From Mycolicibacterium flavescens (GTDB taxonomy: Bacteria > Actinomycetota > Actinomycetes > Mycobacteriales > Mycobacteriaceae), in assembly GCF_001722335.1 (NCBI RefSeq), contig NZ_MIHA01000015.1:101071-165070 (forward strand): 64,000 nt of DNA. The letters are read 5' to 3'. The notes beneath the pieces are model-generated. The model searched no databases, was not told the DNA's origin, and was given only the letters and a program-made list of their open reading frames with translations. Position numbers and translations under genes: made by a program. Shown in pieces: positions 8,666 through 17,131 of this stretch; position 1 is the first letter of the stretch; each line of letters opens with the position of its first letter.

Positions 8666-9094
8666 ATGTACACCCAATGGATTGAAGACTGTGTCGTGCA
8701 ACGTGTCTCTGTGCGCGACGGCTTGGTGTTGGACCTTGACGACTACAACGAGGTCGTGATCTCGCGCCCCTTGCTGCTCACCCTGCCTGCGGCCGGCCGC
8801 TTTCCCACCGAGGCGGTACTCATCAACCCCTTGCGGATCTCGGTGCATGAGCGCCCGCTGCTCAATCTGGCCGGCGCTGTGTGCACCCAGGCCTGGTCTG
8901 GTGACGACGGAGGTCTGCATCTGGCCTTCTCCCGTGGGCACCGCATTGACGTCCATCCCGACGAGCAGGTCACCGCATGGGAGCTGTACGGAAAGCGACA
9001 TGGATACATGGCTTGCCTACCTCAGGGGCGAGTCCGTGTGGTCCGGCACGACATCCCCGACGACGACGACGCCAACATCGTGAACCGACGATAG
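8666..9094 (+). CDS. DUF6188-like protein
   Basis: A 142-residue soluble protein with GAAGGAGAAGG-type purines just before the ATG. The sequence is mostly beta (VVQRVSVRDGLVLDLDDYNE; RIDVHPDEQVTAWELYGK; HGYMACLPQGRVRVV), with the Trp-Glu-Leu and HGYMACLP elements I associate with DUF6188 proteins, small actinobacterial proteins of unknown function. It lies under the perfect operator copy and just before the MmpL gene, so it is part of the same regulon. No enzymatic motif is visible. Confidence 0.55.
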   Translation: MYTQWIEDCVVQRVSVRDGLVLDLDDYNEVVISRPLLLTLPAAGRFPTEAVLINPLRISVHERPLLNLAGAVCTQAWSGDDGGLHLAFSRGHRIDVHPDEQVTAWELYGKRHGYMACLPQGRVRVVRHDIPDDDDANIVNRR

Positions 9095-9142
9095 GCCCGC
9101 TCCAGCTGGCGCCGACCAACTGCGAACCACTTCGCTACATGC

Positions 9143-9169
9143 TGTAGCGTAGCGATACTGATAGTATCG
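9143..9169. promoter_or_regulatory. Operator copy 3 with an extra half-site
   Basis: Positions 9143-9159 match the 17-base operator at 13 of 17 bases, with the right half intact (AGCGATAC). Positions 9153-9169 form a second, perfect inverted repeat, CGATACT-GAT-AGTATCG, by adding another half-site. The arrangement would allow two dimers to bind overlapping sites. It ends 18 bases before the MmpL start. Confidence 0.65.
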
Positions 9170-9187
9170 TCGACCAGGGGAGGTTCG

Positions 9188-12100
9188 GTGACCGACCGCA
9201 CGACAGGCTCCTCGACAGCACCTGCCGCCCCAACTCGCCGGCGTGACAGCCCTTCCGCCGATCCCCCACACAGCCGCGAGTACAGCGCCCGGCTGGCGGC
9301 GCTGGGCCGATTCACAGTGCGGCACAAAGCACTAACCATCGGGGTGTGGATCGGCGCCGCCATCATCCTGGCGCTGCTGTTCCCCCAGTTGGAGACGGTG
9401 GTTCGGCAGCAGTCGGTGGATCTGATACCGCGCGACGCCCCGTCCCTGCAGACGGTGGAGCGGATGAGCACGGCCTTCGGCGAGCAAGGGTCGAAAACCG
9501 TGCTGATTGTGGCCATGGAAGATCCTGCCGGGCTGACCCCTGCGGCCCAGCAGCGCTACGACCGCCTTCTGGAGCGGCTGCGCGCCGACAGTGAGCACGT
9601 GTTGCTCGTGCAGGATCTGCTGGCCGATCCGGTCACGAAAACCCAAGCCGTCAGCGCCGACGGCAAATCGTGGTATCTGCCGGTCGGAGTGACCGGCACG
9701 CTGGGTGACCCCACGGCCGCCGAGTCAGTCAAGGCGGTGCGTGACATCACCGCCGAGGTGTTCAGCGACTCCACCACCACCGCGCACGTCACCGGACCGC
9801 CGGCGACGTTCAGTGACATGATCGCCTCCGCCGAGCACGATCTGCTGTTGATCTCGATCGCCACCGCCGGCATGATCGCCCTGATCCTGCTGATCGTCTA
9901 CCGGTCGGTGTTCACCGCACTACTGCCGCTGCTGGTCATCGGACTGAGCCTGGCCGTCGGGCGCGGCGTACTGTCCGCGCTCGGCGAGATGGGTATGCCG
10001 GTGTCCCAATTCACCGTCGCGTTCATGACCGCGATCCTGCTCGGCGCCGGCACCGACTACACCGTGTTCCTGATCAGCCGCTACCACGAGCAGCGCCGCG
10101 CACAGGTGCCGGCGGATCAGGCCATCATCCACGCCACCGCCAGCATCGGCCGCGTAATCCTGGCCTCAGCAGCCACTGTCGCACTCGCCTTCCTGGCGAT
10201 GGTGTTCGCCCGCTTGAGTGTGTTCGCCGCCCTGGGCCCGGCGTGCGCCATCGCAGTTCTCTTCGGTTTCCTGGCCACAGTCACCCTGCTGCCACCAGTG
10301 CTGGCGCTGGCAGCTAAACGTGGCATCGGTGAACCCAAATCCGATCGCACCCGTCGCTACTGGAACAGTGTCGCCGTGGCGGTGGTGCGCCGCCCGGTGC
10401 CGCTGCTGATCGTCAGCCTCGTCACCCTGCTCGCACTGTCCGCGGTAGCCGTGACCATCAAAATCAGCTACGACGACCGCAAAGGCCAACCTGCCACCAC
10501 CGCCAGCAACCAGGGCTATCAGCTGCTGGACCGCCACTTCCGAAAAGACGTCGTCATCACCGAATTCCTCGTCGTCGAGAGCCCCACCGACATGCGCACC
10601 GGCAAGGGACTGGCCGACCTCGACGAAATGGCGTCCCGCGTCTCCCAGGTTCCCGGTGTCACCAAAGTCTCGGGTGTCACCCGCCCCACCGGGGAACGCC
10701 TCGATCAAGCGCAACTGGCCTGGCAAAACGGTCAAATTGGAGACAAGATGGCCGGCGCAGTCGCCGACGGCAACGCCCGCCGAGACGACCTCACGAAACT
10801 CACCGACGGCGCCGATCAACTCGCCGGCGGACTGGCCCAACTCGACACCACCGTGCGCACCGCCCTAGCCCCCCTGGCGGGAATCCTCACTCAAGCCCAA
10901 TCCGCTGGCACTCAGGTCAACCAGTTCCGACCACTGCTGCAACAACTGTCAGCGACCGCCCCTGCGGTCGATCAGGCCATCCAATCCGGCCCAGGACTAC
11001 GCCCCCTGGCCGACCAGGCACAACACGCGATCACCACTTTGGAGCCGCTCGTGGGTGCCCTCAACACCTCGCCGTGGTGTGCCACCACACCCCAATGCGC
11101 CCAGATCCGCGACCAAGTACAGATCCTGATCACACTGCGCAACAGCGGATTCTTCAACCAGATCGCCGACCTCGGCGACCGCTATGACCCCGCCAGCAAT
11201 GCCACCGTCGCCGGAACACTCACCAACGTCCAGAACGCCGTCACCTCGCTCGACAAGGCCTTCGGGGCCCTCGGAAACCCCGCTGACCTGGCTGGCAACC
11301 TGCGCCGCCTACAAGACGGGATCGGCCAACTCGCCTCCGGCGCCCAAGCGTTGGCCACCGGTGTGCGCACCCTGGCCGACAGCAACATCGACATGCTCTC
11401 CGGGATGAGCCAGATCGCCACCCAGCTACAAAACTCCGCACGCGCGGCCCAGGACTCCGACTCATCAAGCGGTTTCTACCTGCCCGCCAACGCCTTCGAG
11501 AACCGCCAATTCACCGACGTCGCCAAGCAATTCCTCTCACCCGACGGCAAAACAGCACGGTTCATGATCGAAACCAGCCACGACCCCTACAGCGTCGAAG
11601 CCATGGACCTCGCCAACCGCATCACCAACACCGCCAACACCGCACGGCCCAACACCTCGCTTTCTGACGCCACCGTCTCTGTCGCCGGCTTCCCAGCCGT
11701 CAATTCCGACATCCAACGGCTCCTGTGGGCAGACTTCGCCCAACTGGCCCTCGCCACCACCGTCATTGTCGGCATCATCCTGGTGCTGCTGCTGCGCGCA
11801 CTACTGGCACCGATCTATCTTCTCGGCACCGTCCTGCTCAACTACCTCGCCTCGATCGGATTCGGCGTCCTGGTATTCCAATGGATCTTTGGGCAGGAAA
11901 TCGCCTGGCCCGTACCACTGTTGGCATTCATTATCCTCGTCGCCGTCGGAGCCGACTACAACATGCTGCTCGTCTCCCGACTACGCGAAGAATCCGGAAG
12001 CAACATCCGCGTCGGCGTGCTGCGCACCGTCGCCAACACCGGCGCCGTCATCACCTCCGCCGGCCTCATCTTCGCCGTCAGCATGTTCGGCCTCATGGTT

Positions 12101-12256
12101 GGCTCGGTGGCCATCATGATCCAAGCCGGCCTCATCATCGGATTCGGACTACTGCTCGACACCTTCCTCGTACGCACCCTCACCGTGCCCGCCATCGCCA
12201 CACTCCTACGCGAAGCCAGCTGGTGGCCCACCAAACCAAACACCAGCACAACCTGA
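9188..12256 (+). CDS. MmpL-family RND lipid transporter
   Basis: A 1022-residue inner-membrane transporter of the mycobacterial MmpL family, which exports complex lipids or siderophores using the proton gradient. It starts at a GTG with GGGGAGG four bases upstream. It has an N-terminal membrane segment near residue 50, a first periplasmic domain, and a five-helix bundle with GAGTDYTVFLISRYHE. A long second periplasmic domain follows, with periodic QLA-GL-QL repeats typical of the MmpL coiled coil and a WCATTPQC Cys pair, then a second bundle with VAVGADYNMLLVSRLRE. Both proton-relay GxDY motifs are present. No MmpS partner is adjacent. The operator at 9143-9169 indicates TetR control together with the thioesterase. 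Confidence 0.92.
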   Translation: MTDRTTGSSTAPAAPTRRRDSPSADPPHSREYSARLAALGRFTVRHKALTIGVWIGAAIILALLFPQLETVVRQQSVDLIPRDAPSLQTVERMSTAFGEQGSKTVLIVAMEDPAGLTPAAQQRYDRLLERLRADSEHVLLVQDLLADPVTKTQAVSADGKSWYLPVGVTGTLGDPTAAESVKAVRDITAEVFSDSTTTAHVTGPPATFSDMIASAEHDLLLISIATAGMIALILLIVYRSVFTALLPLLVIGLSLAVGRGVLSALGEMGMPVSQFTVAFMTAILLGAGTDYTVFLISRYHEQRRAQVPADQAIIHATASIGRVILASAATVALAFLAMVFARLSVFAALGPACAIAVLFGFLATVTLLPPVLALAAKRGIGEPKSDRTRRYWNSVAVAVVRRPVPLLIVSLVTLLALSAVAVTIKISYDDRKGQPATTASNQGYQLLDRHFRKDVVITEFLVVESPTDMRTGKGLADLDEMASRVSQVPGVTKVSGVTRPTGERLDQAQLAWQNGQIGDKMAGAVADGNARRDDLTKLTDGADQLAGGLAQLDTTVRTALAPLAGILTQAQSAGTQVNQFRPLLQQLSATAPAVDQAIQSGPGLRPLADQAQHAITTLEPLVGALNTSPWCATTPQCAQIRDQVQILITLRNSGFFNQIADLGDRYDPASNATVAGTLTNVQNAVTSLDKAFGALGNPADLAGNLRRLQDGIGQLASGAQALATGVRTLADSNIDMLSGMSQIATQLQNSARAAQDSDSSSGFYLPANAFENRQFTDVAKQFLSPDGKTARFMIETSHDPYSVEAMDLANRITNTANTARPNTSLSDATVSVAGFPAVNSDIQRLLWADFAQLALATTVIVGIILVLLLRALLAPIYLLGTVLLNYLASIGFGVLVFQWIFGQEIAWPVPLLAFIILVAVGADYNMLLVSRLREESGSNIRVGVLRTVANTGAVITSAGLIFAVSMFGLMVGSVAIMIQAGLIIGFGLLLDTFLVRTLTVPAIATLLREASWWPTKPNTSTT

Positions 12257-12961
12257 ACACCGCTTCGCGCCGTCGCCCATACGCGGGAAGTCAACAGGCA
12301 TACGAATCAAAAAGGTGGCGACCGGCTGCCAACCAAACCCGTCAGCGTGGAATTCGCCCCGCCCGAATATGACCCCTACGCCAGTACAGCAGGCCGCTTA
12401 TCGACGGACGATATTGCGTCCACACCCAATCGGGCACTGCGCAAGACACTGTTCTGCGAGGATTGCGAGGGCAATCAGCGGCATCGGTCCTTGCATTTAG
12501 AAGGTGCTCGTGGCCGGCGTCGTTGTAAGGGCGGTGCCGCGGAGTTCGTTATCGCAAGGGTCGCCCGCAGACATGAGCGGTGCAGCGATGCGATGGGTGG
12601 CGTCTGAGTCCTGGAAATTCGGGATTGACGGAAATGTTGACGAAACCGTCCGCCAGCAGCTGCTGTTTAACCGATACGCGGCGATGACCGCACAGCCGGG
12701 CGACTGAGTCCGAGTCGGACACCGAGGTTGACCACTGATACATCGGCACCTGGAAACTTGGCTCTGTTCACAGACGCAGATATCCACTGCCGAGGCAGCG
12801 TCGCTCCGGCGACAGCGATGTCAGTGCGGAGCTGTCGGCCATCAGTGAGACGATCACGATTGCGCCAGACATGCGCCAGGGTTTGGACCCCGCGGCGATA
12901 CCCCGCCGGAGGCTGAACTCCGCCTATAGGCTTAGGCGCTCGACTGAGGTAGGGGGACACC
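12257..12961. other. Gene-poor stretch of about 700 bases with possible gene fragments
   Basis: Between the MmpL and nuclease-ATPase genes I find no complete gene. A frame at 12,347-12,607 (+) encodes a Cys-pair segment (TLFCEDCEGNQRHRSL) with no good start signal, and one at 12,573-12,707 (+) encodes a 44-residue peptide (SWKFGIDGNVDETVRQQLLF) that looks protein-like; both may be remains of broken genes. Near 12,908-12,938 are two small inverted repeats just before the next gene's ribosome binding site. This stretch probably marks a junction inside the island. Confidence 0.4.
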
Positions 12962-15004
12962 ATGGCACTGACCACCTCGCTGGCGGGTCGAGTCCGGAAC
13001 ACAAGCCTGCCCAAGAGTCACGCCCTGCTACCGCTCCTTGAGGCGATAGTGAACAGCATCCAGTCGATCGACGCACGGCCCAAAGACCCAAACCGTCCAG
13101 GGCGGGTCGACGTGAAGGTGCACCGCGACGCCCAGGCGGAGTTTGACTTCGGCGCCGCGGGTCCCGGTCGTGCTCCCATGAAGCCGATCGTCGGATTCAC
13201 CGTGAAGGACGACGGCGTGGGATTCACGTCGGCGAACCTCTCCTCGTTCGAGACCCTGGACAGCGACTATAAGTCAGACCTCGGCTGCCGTGGCGTGGGA
13301 CGGCTCCTCTGGCTCAAAGCATTCGACAGGGTATCGGTGCGCAGCACGTACGAGGACGAAACCGGCACACTCCGGGGTCGCCAGTTCAGGTTCTCGATCG
13401 ACCGCGAGGTTGAGGACGACGGCGATACGGACGGGTTCACACAGCCCGGAGCTGAAGTGCACCTCGATGGGTTCAAGAAGACGTTTCAGCAGTACGCGCC
13501 GAAGGGTGTCGATGCCATTGCGCGTGAGGTGCTCGAACACTGCATCTGGTACTTCCTCCGGCCCGGAGGCGCGCCCGTGGTGGTGGTCGCGGACGACGAC
13601 GAGGCGGTGTCCCTGGCCGACCTGATGGACGAGTTCGTGGACTCAAAGATGTCGTCGTCAACAATCGAGGTCGAGGGGCAACGGTTCGACATGCTGAACC
13701 TGCGCCTCAAGCCTTCCGCGCGCACCTCCGTCCCTCGCCTCCACTGGTGCGCGGCGAGCCGTGTCGTCATCGAAGAGAACTTGAACGGGAAGGTCCCAGG
13801 GCTTCATGGCAGGCTCAAGGACGGGGAGTCCGGTGAGTTCGTCTACGCGTGTTACCTGACGTCGGGCTACCTCGACGAACGCGTTCGGTCCGACCGGACG
13901 GCGTTCGATATCGCCGACCGTATTGAGGGCGACCAGCTCGGCGACGACCTCGCGCTGGACGACATCCGGGCTGCCGTGCTCCAGGAAATCGGGAACATGC
14001 TGAAGGAGCCGCTTGATTCAGCCCGCACACAAGGCAAGCAGCGGGTCCACGACTTCGTGAGCACACGCGCCCCGCGGTACCGGCCGGTGCTGGCCAGGAT
14101 CGAGGAGCGCGGCATTACGGTCGACCCCTCGGTGAAGGATCAGGACCTCGAGCTCCAGCTCCATGGGCATCTACAGAAGATCGAGGCGGAAGCGTTCGTG
14201 CAGGGCCAGCAGATCTCCGCAGAGGCCGATTCCGAGCCGGCGGAGGATTACGCGGAACGTCTTGCTGCGTACCTCAGCACCGTCAGCGAGATCAATCAAT
14301 CTGACCTGGCCGCATACGTGTCACGCCGCCGGACGGTACTGGATCTACTCGCGCGTCTGATCCGGGCGGACACGGACGGGAAATACAGCCGCGAAGACGC
14401 AATCCATTCACTGATCATCCCGATGCGAACGGAGTCCAACGACATCGCCACCGACGCGTCCAACCTGTGGATCATCGACGAGCGACTTGCCTTCCACGAC
14501 TACCTCGCCTCTGATAAGACGCTCAAGAGCATGCCGATCACTGGGGACGAGTCCACCAAAGAGCCCGACATCCTCGCGACGCGGCTCGTCGACTCACCTG
14601 TACTCGCAGCTGAAGGAGAGAGACTGCCCCTGCCGTCGATCGTTGTGGTCGAGATCAAGCGCCCCATGCGCAAGGACGCCACCGAGGACAAGAACCCGAT
14701 ACAGCAGTGCCTCGACTACGTGAAGAGGGTTCGCGCCGGTGGTGTACTAACGGCGACCGGGAGGCCGATCCCGCCGACTCAGGACCCGCCGGCGTTCTGC
14801 TACATCGTCGCGGACCTGACGGACAAGATGATCGAGCGGTGCGAGGTCTCCAACCTGCGGCCGACCCATGACGGCCTCGGATACTTCGGCTTCAACGACA
14901 ACGCCAAGGCCTACATCGAAGTCATGAGCTTCGACGGGCTGGTCAATGCGGCGACCGAGCGGAACCGCGCCTTCTTCGACAAGCTGGGCCTACCCTCGAG
15001 TTGA
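12962..15004 (+). CDS. GHKL ATPase fused to PD-(D/E)XK nuclease; candidate defence protein
   Basis: A 680-residue protein starting at an ATG with AGGGGG upstream. Residues about 15-190 form a GHKL (Hsp90/MutL/gyrase-type) ATPase: N-box E27 and N31 in EAIVNSIQSID, Mg/adenine motif D83-D84-G-V-G-F, and ATP-lid glycines G108, G111 and G113 followed by RLLWLKAF. A middle region (about 200-480) resembles a transducer/helical part. The C-terminal domain shows a RecB-like nuclease core: D536 (EPDILATR), E564-x-K566 (VVVEIKRP) and Q582-x-x-x-Y586 (QCLDY). This is a complete predicted ATP-gated nuclease in one chain. It stands alone, with no methylase or partner on the same strand, inside a tRNA-linked island, which suggests phage or plasmid defence. 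The domain calls are motif-based; the function is inferred. Confidence 0.75.
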   Translation: MALTTSLAGRVRNTSLPKSHALLPLLEAIVNSIQSIDARPKDPNRPGRVDVKVHRDAQAEFDFGAAGPGRAPMKPIVGFTVKDDGVGFTSANLSSFETLDSDYKSDLGCRGVGRLLWLKAFDRVSVRSTYEDETGTLRGRQFRFSIDREVEDDGDTDGFTQPGAEVHLDGFKKTFQQYAPKGVDAIAREVLEHCIWYFLRPGGAPVVVVADDDEAVSLADLMDEFVDSKMSSSTIEVEGQRFDMLNLRLKPSARTSVPRLHWCAASRVVIEENLNGKVPGLHGRLKDGESGEFVYACYLTSGYLDERVRSDRTAFDIADRIEGDQLGDDLALDDIRAAVLQEIGNMLKEPLDSARTQGKQRVHDFVSTRAPRYRPVLARIEERGITVDPSVKDQDLELQLHGHLQKIEAEAFVQGQQISAEADSEPAEDYAERLAAYLSTVSEINQSDLAAYVSRRRTVLDLLARLIRADTDGKYSREDAIHSLIIPMRTESNDIATDASNLWIIDERLAFHDYLASDKTLKSMPITGDESTKEPDILATRLVDSPVLAAEGERLPLPSIVVVEIKRPMRKDATEDKNPIQQCLDYVKRVRAGGVLTATGRPIPPTQDPPAFCYIVADLTDKMIERCEVSNLRPTHDGLGYFGFNDNAKAYIEVMSFDGLVNAATERNRAFFDKLGLPSS

Positions 15005-15288
15005 CGACCCTGTAGCCCACGGTCGGGCGGCACCAGCTCTCACAGGCCATCTCCAACGATCCGTCAAACAGACGGATTCGGATGTGTCGTCGGACTCCAA
15101 GGACGGCGACACACCATCGCGTCGGTTAACTGGCCGCCGCGAACTTCTCTTGGCGGGCGTTCAGTTGGCGTCGAGTGCGGCATGGGCGCGTTGAAAAGAC
15201 GGCTCGGGGGATTAGGTGGGCACTCACGCGAACTCGATCGAACCGCAACTAAACATCACCGCGGCATCGAAATCATTGATCCGGCCAA

Positions 15289-15588
15289 TCATTGCTCGGG
15301 GTACCGGGACGCGAGCTCCTCAGCCCACTTCCAGGCGTAGCTCTTGTTCTTGCGGAAGCGAACCTTGTTGGCTACCTTTGGTATCCGCGAGATCAACTCC
15401 GAGGCTTCAAGATCCCTGATCGGGTCTTGAATGCTGCTCAGATACTCAAATCCCAGTTCGTCAGCGAGCTCGGAGAGGGCGAATTCTTTCCCGCCGCGGG
15501 CAATTCCCACCATCACCGACAGACGATGGGCCTGGCCGAACAACACGCGCGACAACTGCCGCAATTCGTTGCTTTCAGCCAGTGACAC
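15289..15588 (-). CDS. Small winged-helix regulator (99 aa)
   Basis: The start is the GTG at 15588, which leaves a 62-base divergent promoter region; a longer frame starting at 15768 would run through that region and into the opposite gene. The 99-residue product has a winged-helix layout: a helix (ELRQLSRVLFGQAHRLSVM), then SELADELGFEYLSSIQDPIR as helix-turn-helix with a RDLEASELISRI wing approach, and a basic end (KVRFRKNKSYAWKW). This is similar to MarR/ArsR-type regulators. It is divergent from the 155-residue gene across a triple repeat of ACGCGT that is its likely binding site. Confidence 0.6.
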   Translation of the reverse strand: MSLAESNELRQLSRVLFGQAHRLSVMVGIARGGKEFALSELADELGFEYLSSIQDPIRDLEASELISRIPKVANKVRFRKNKSYAWKWAEELASRYPEQ

Positions 15589-15612
15589 GGTTAGATCGTA
15601 ACTGCAGCAATA

Positions 15613-15638
15613 ACTACGCGTGACGCGTAACGCGTAGT
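15613..15638. promoter_or_regulatory. Triple ACGCGT heptamer / inverted-repeat operator
   Basis: Three ACGCGT cores start at 15616, 15623 and 15630, exactly 7 bases apart. The outer two also form a perfect 9-base inverted repeat (ACTACGCGT at 15613-15621, ACGCGTAGT at 15630-15638). The element ends 12 bases before the start of the rightward gene and 25 bases from the leftward winged-helix gene, so one bound complex could control both. Confidence 0.6.
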
Positions 15639-15650
15639 AACTTTGAGCGC

Positions 15651-16118
15651 ATGGACCAGCCGCTTCTGACCCCGAATGCGGTCGTACTGGTTGCGGTCGA
15701 CGCCCTGCGGCGACACGCCGAACAGGTCGGCGCTGAATTACGCCGAGATTCATGGATTCGTCAAGCACTCATCGAGGAAGTGCTGCAGGCGCTTCCCTCC
15801 GGCCTTGCTCAACGGGCGTTACGCCGGTTAAAGCCTGACAGTCGCGGGGTAACCGAATCAGCCGCCGATGCCGTCTTCGACGACTTGACGCTGAACGGCT
15901 GGCTCGTCCCGAGAGGCGTGAGCCCTCAAGCAACGTGGGAAATCGACAGGAGCCGGCGGGATGAAATCGATGGATTGTCGGCGGCGCTCACCGAGTCAGA
16001 GCGGCGAGCAGTGGAGCGAGCAGCTCAGCGGACGATGGCCCTATCTGTCGCCTGGTCGAACAAGCTACGGGCACGGGATGAATCAAGAGCTTCGACATCG
16101 AGGTCGGCCAAGCCATAG
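15651..16118 (+). CDS. Unknown 155-aa protein, divergent from winged-helix gene
   Basis: A 155-residue mostly helical soluble protein (AVVLVAVDALRRHAEQVGAE; RQALIEEVLQALPSGLAQRA) with a basic, Ser-rich tail. I recognise no family. It starts 12 bases after the triple-heptamer operator. Its last 94 bases overlap the 3' end of the oppositely transcribed kinase gene, so the two messages are antisense to each other at their ends. The tight packing with the regulator, the kinase and the RNase H-like gene suggests one functional cassette. Confidence 0.55.
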   Translation: MDQPLLTPNAVVLVAVDALRRHAEQVGAELRRDSWIRQALIEEVLQALPSGLAQRALRRLKPDSRGVTESAADAVFDDLTLNGWLVPRGVSPQATWEIDRSRRDEIDGLSAALTESERRAVERAAQRTMALSVAWSNKLRARDESRASTSRSAKP

Positions 16119-17131
16119 CGGCGCCATCCATTGCCGCTGTTGATCTGCGTCGATAGACGGAATCCGCCCTTGCGTCGCTGAACGGCCTCAACGCGGACGC
16201 GGCGGCCGCGGTGGTGGCGGAACGGCGCTTCCCATCGAAGCGTGTCGGTCTCCGCCCAGTCGATGACACGGGCTCTAGACAGGGCATTGTCCATCTCGCT
16301 TGCAGTCTGAAAGCGTTGGCCGGGAACAGAATGCAAGGACTTGTTCAGGATTCGACGCAGTGATCGCGATGCCCAGATGGGGTGGCTACGCTCGGCCATC
16401 GACAGCGGAGAGACGCCTCGCAGCAGACGACGCACGACGTCAGACTTAGGGTACGCGTCATAGTCGAATCCGCCTTTGAGCAGCTCGAGCAGCACGAGCC
16501 CCATCGGATACAAGTCGCTTGCCCGGGTAAGAATGCCTGTTCCGACCAGTTCGGGCGGGCTGTACAGGGTGGGGATGTCCAGTGCCGGGGTGCGCCCGTC
16601 CTCGCCGATGCGGCCTGCGCAACCCAAGTCTCCTATCCTGGCGAGGAATTCGTCCTCGGTCAACAGGATGTTGGGGCTCTTTATGTCGCGGTGCAGGATG
16701 CCATGCACCTCGTGGAGGTGTCCCAACCCGCGCAATGCGGCTTGCACGATGCGTACTGTTTCCGTAGGGCCGAATCGCTCGCCGCGGATGAACGCGTCGG
16801 TCAGGCTGCCCCGTTTGTAGTACGGGGTGACGATCTCGATCACCCGCATCGGTTGCGGAAAGCCGTCTACAACCGGCGCAGCGAGGATCGGCACCACGTG
16901 GTCGTGCCGAATCTGTCGCAGGATTGCTGGCTCCGGCAGCACGTCATCGAGATTTGAGAGGTCGACCCGCTTTCCGACCTGCTCGCACTGCAGATTCTCA
17001 TCCCACCAGACGCGCACCGGGTTGGAGCCTTCGGGCAGCGTCTGCAGGCACTCGAAGGCCAAACGGAGTGGACGGGAACGCTCGAGGCTCGGGATGTTGG
17101 GTTCACTCGGCATCTGAGCAGGCGCCGTCAC
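16025..17131 (-). CDS. Serine/threonine protein kinase without membrane anchor
   Basis: A 368-residue Hanks-type kinase. Catalytic motifs are H147-R148-D149-x-K151-x-x-x-N154 (ILHRDIKSPNILL), D168-L-G in place of DFG (IGDLGCAG), and a PPEL segment in place of APE near residue 194. K54 is the probable ATP lysine and E68 the alpha-C glutamate. The glycine loop is degenerate, and there is no transmembrane or PASTA region, unlike housekeeping mycobacterial Pkn proteins. A C-terminal extension of about 90 residues (basic, RHHRGRRVRVEAVQRRKG) is uncharacterised. It overlaps the upstream RNase H-like gene by 4 bases, so the pair is translationally coupled. Cytosolic kinases of this sort occur in defence islands; that role is inferred. 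Confidence 0.85.
   Translation of the reverse strand: MTAPAQMPSEPNIPSLERSRPLRLAFECLQTLPEGSNPVRVWWDENLQCEQVGKRVDLSNLDDVLPEPAILRQIRHDHVVPILAAPVVDGFPQPMRVIEIVTPYYKRGSLTDAFIRGERFGPTETVRIVQAALRGLGHLHEVHGILHRDIKSPNILLTEDEFLARIGDLGCAGRIGEDGRTPALDIPTLYSPPELVGTGILTRASDLYPMGLVLLELLKGGFDYDAYPKSDVVRRLLRGVSPLSMAERSHPIWASRSLRRILNKSLHSVPGQRFQTASEMDNALSRARVIDWAETDTLRWEAPFRHHRGRRVRVEAVQRRKGGFRLSTQINSGNGWRRYGLADLDVEALDSSRARSLFDQATDRAIVR

Noticed and set aside
12347..12607. Complete Cys-pair protein gene
   Set aside because: No ribosome binding site and the sequence after residue 50 degenerates; kept only as a possible fragment.
15289..15768. Longer 159-residue version of the winged-helix protein
   Set aside because: The extra N-terminus would be encoded by the operator and the start of the opposite gene and is not protein-like; the GTG at 15588 is preferred.
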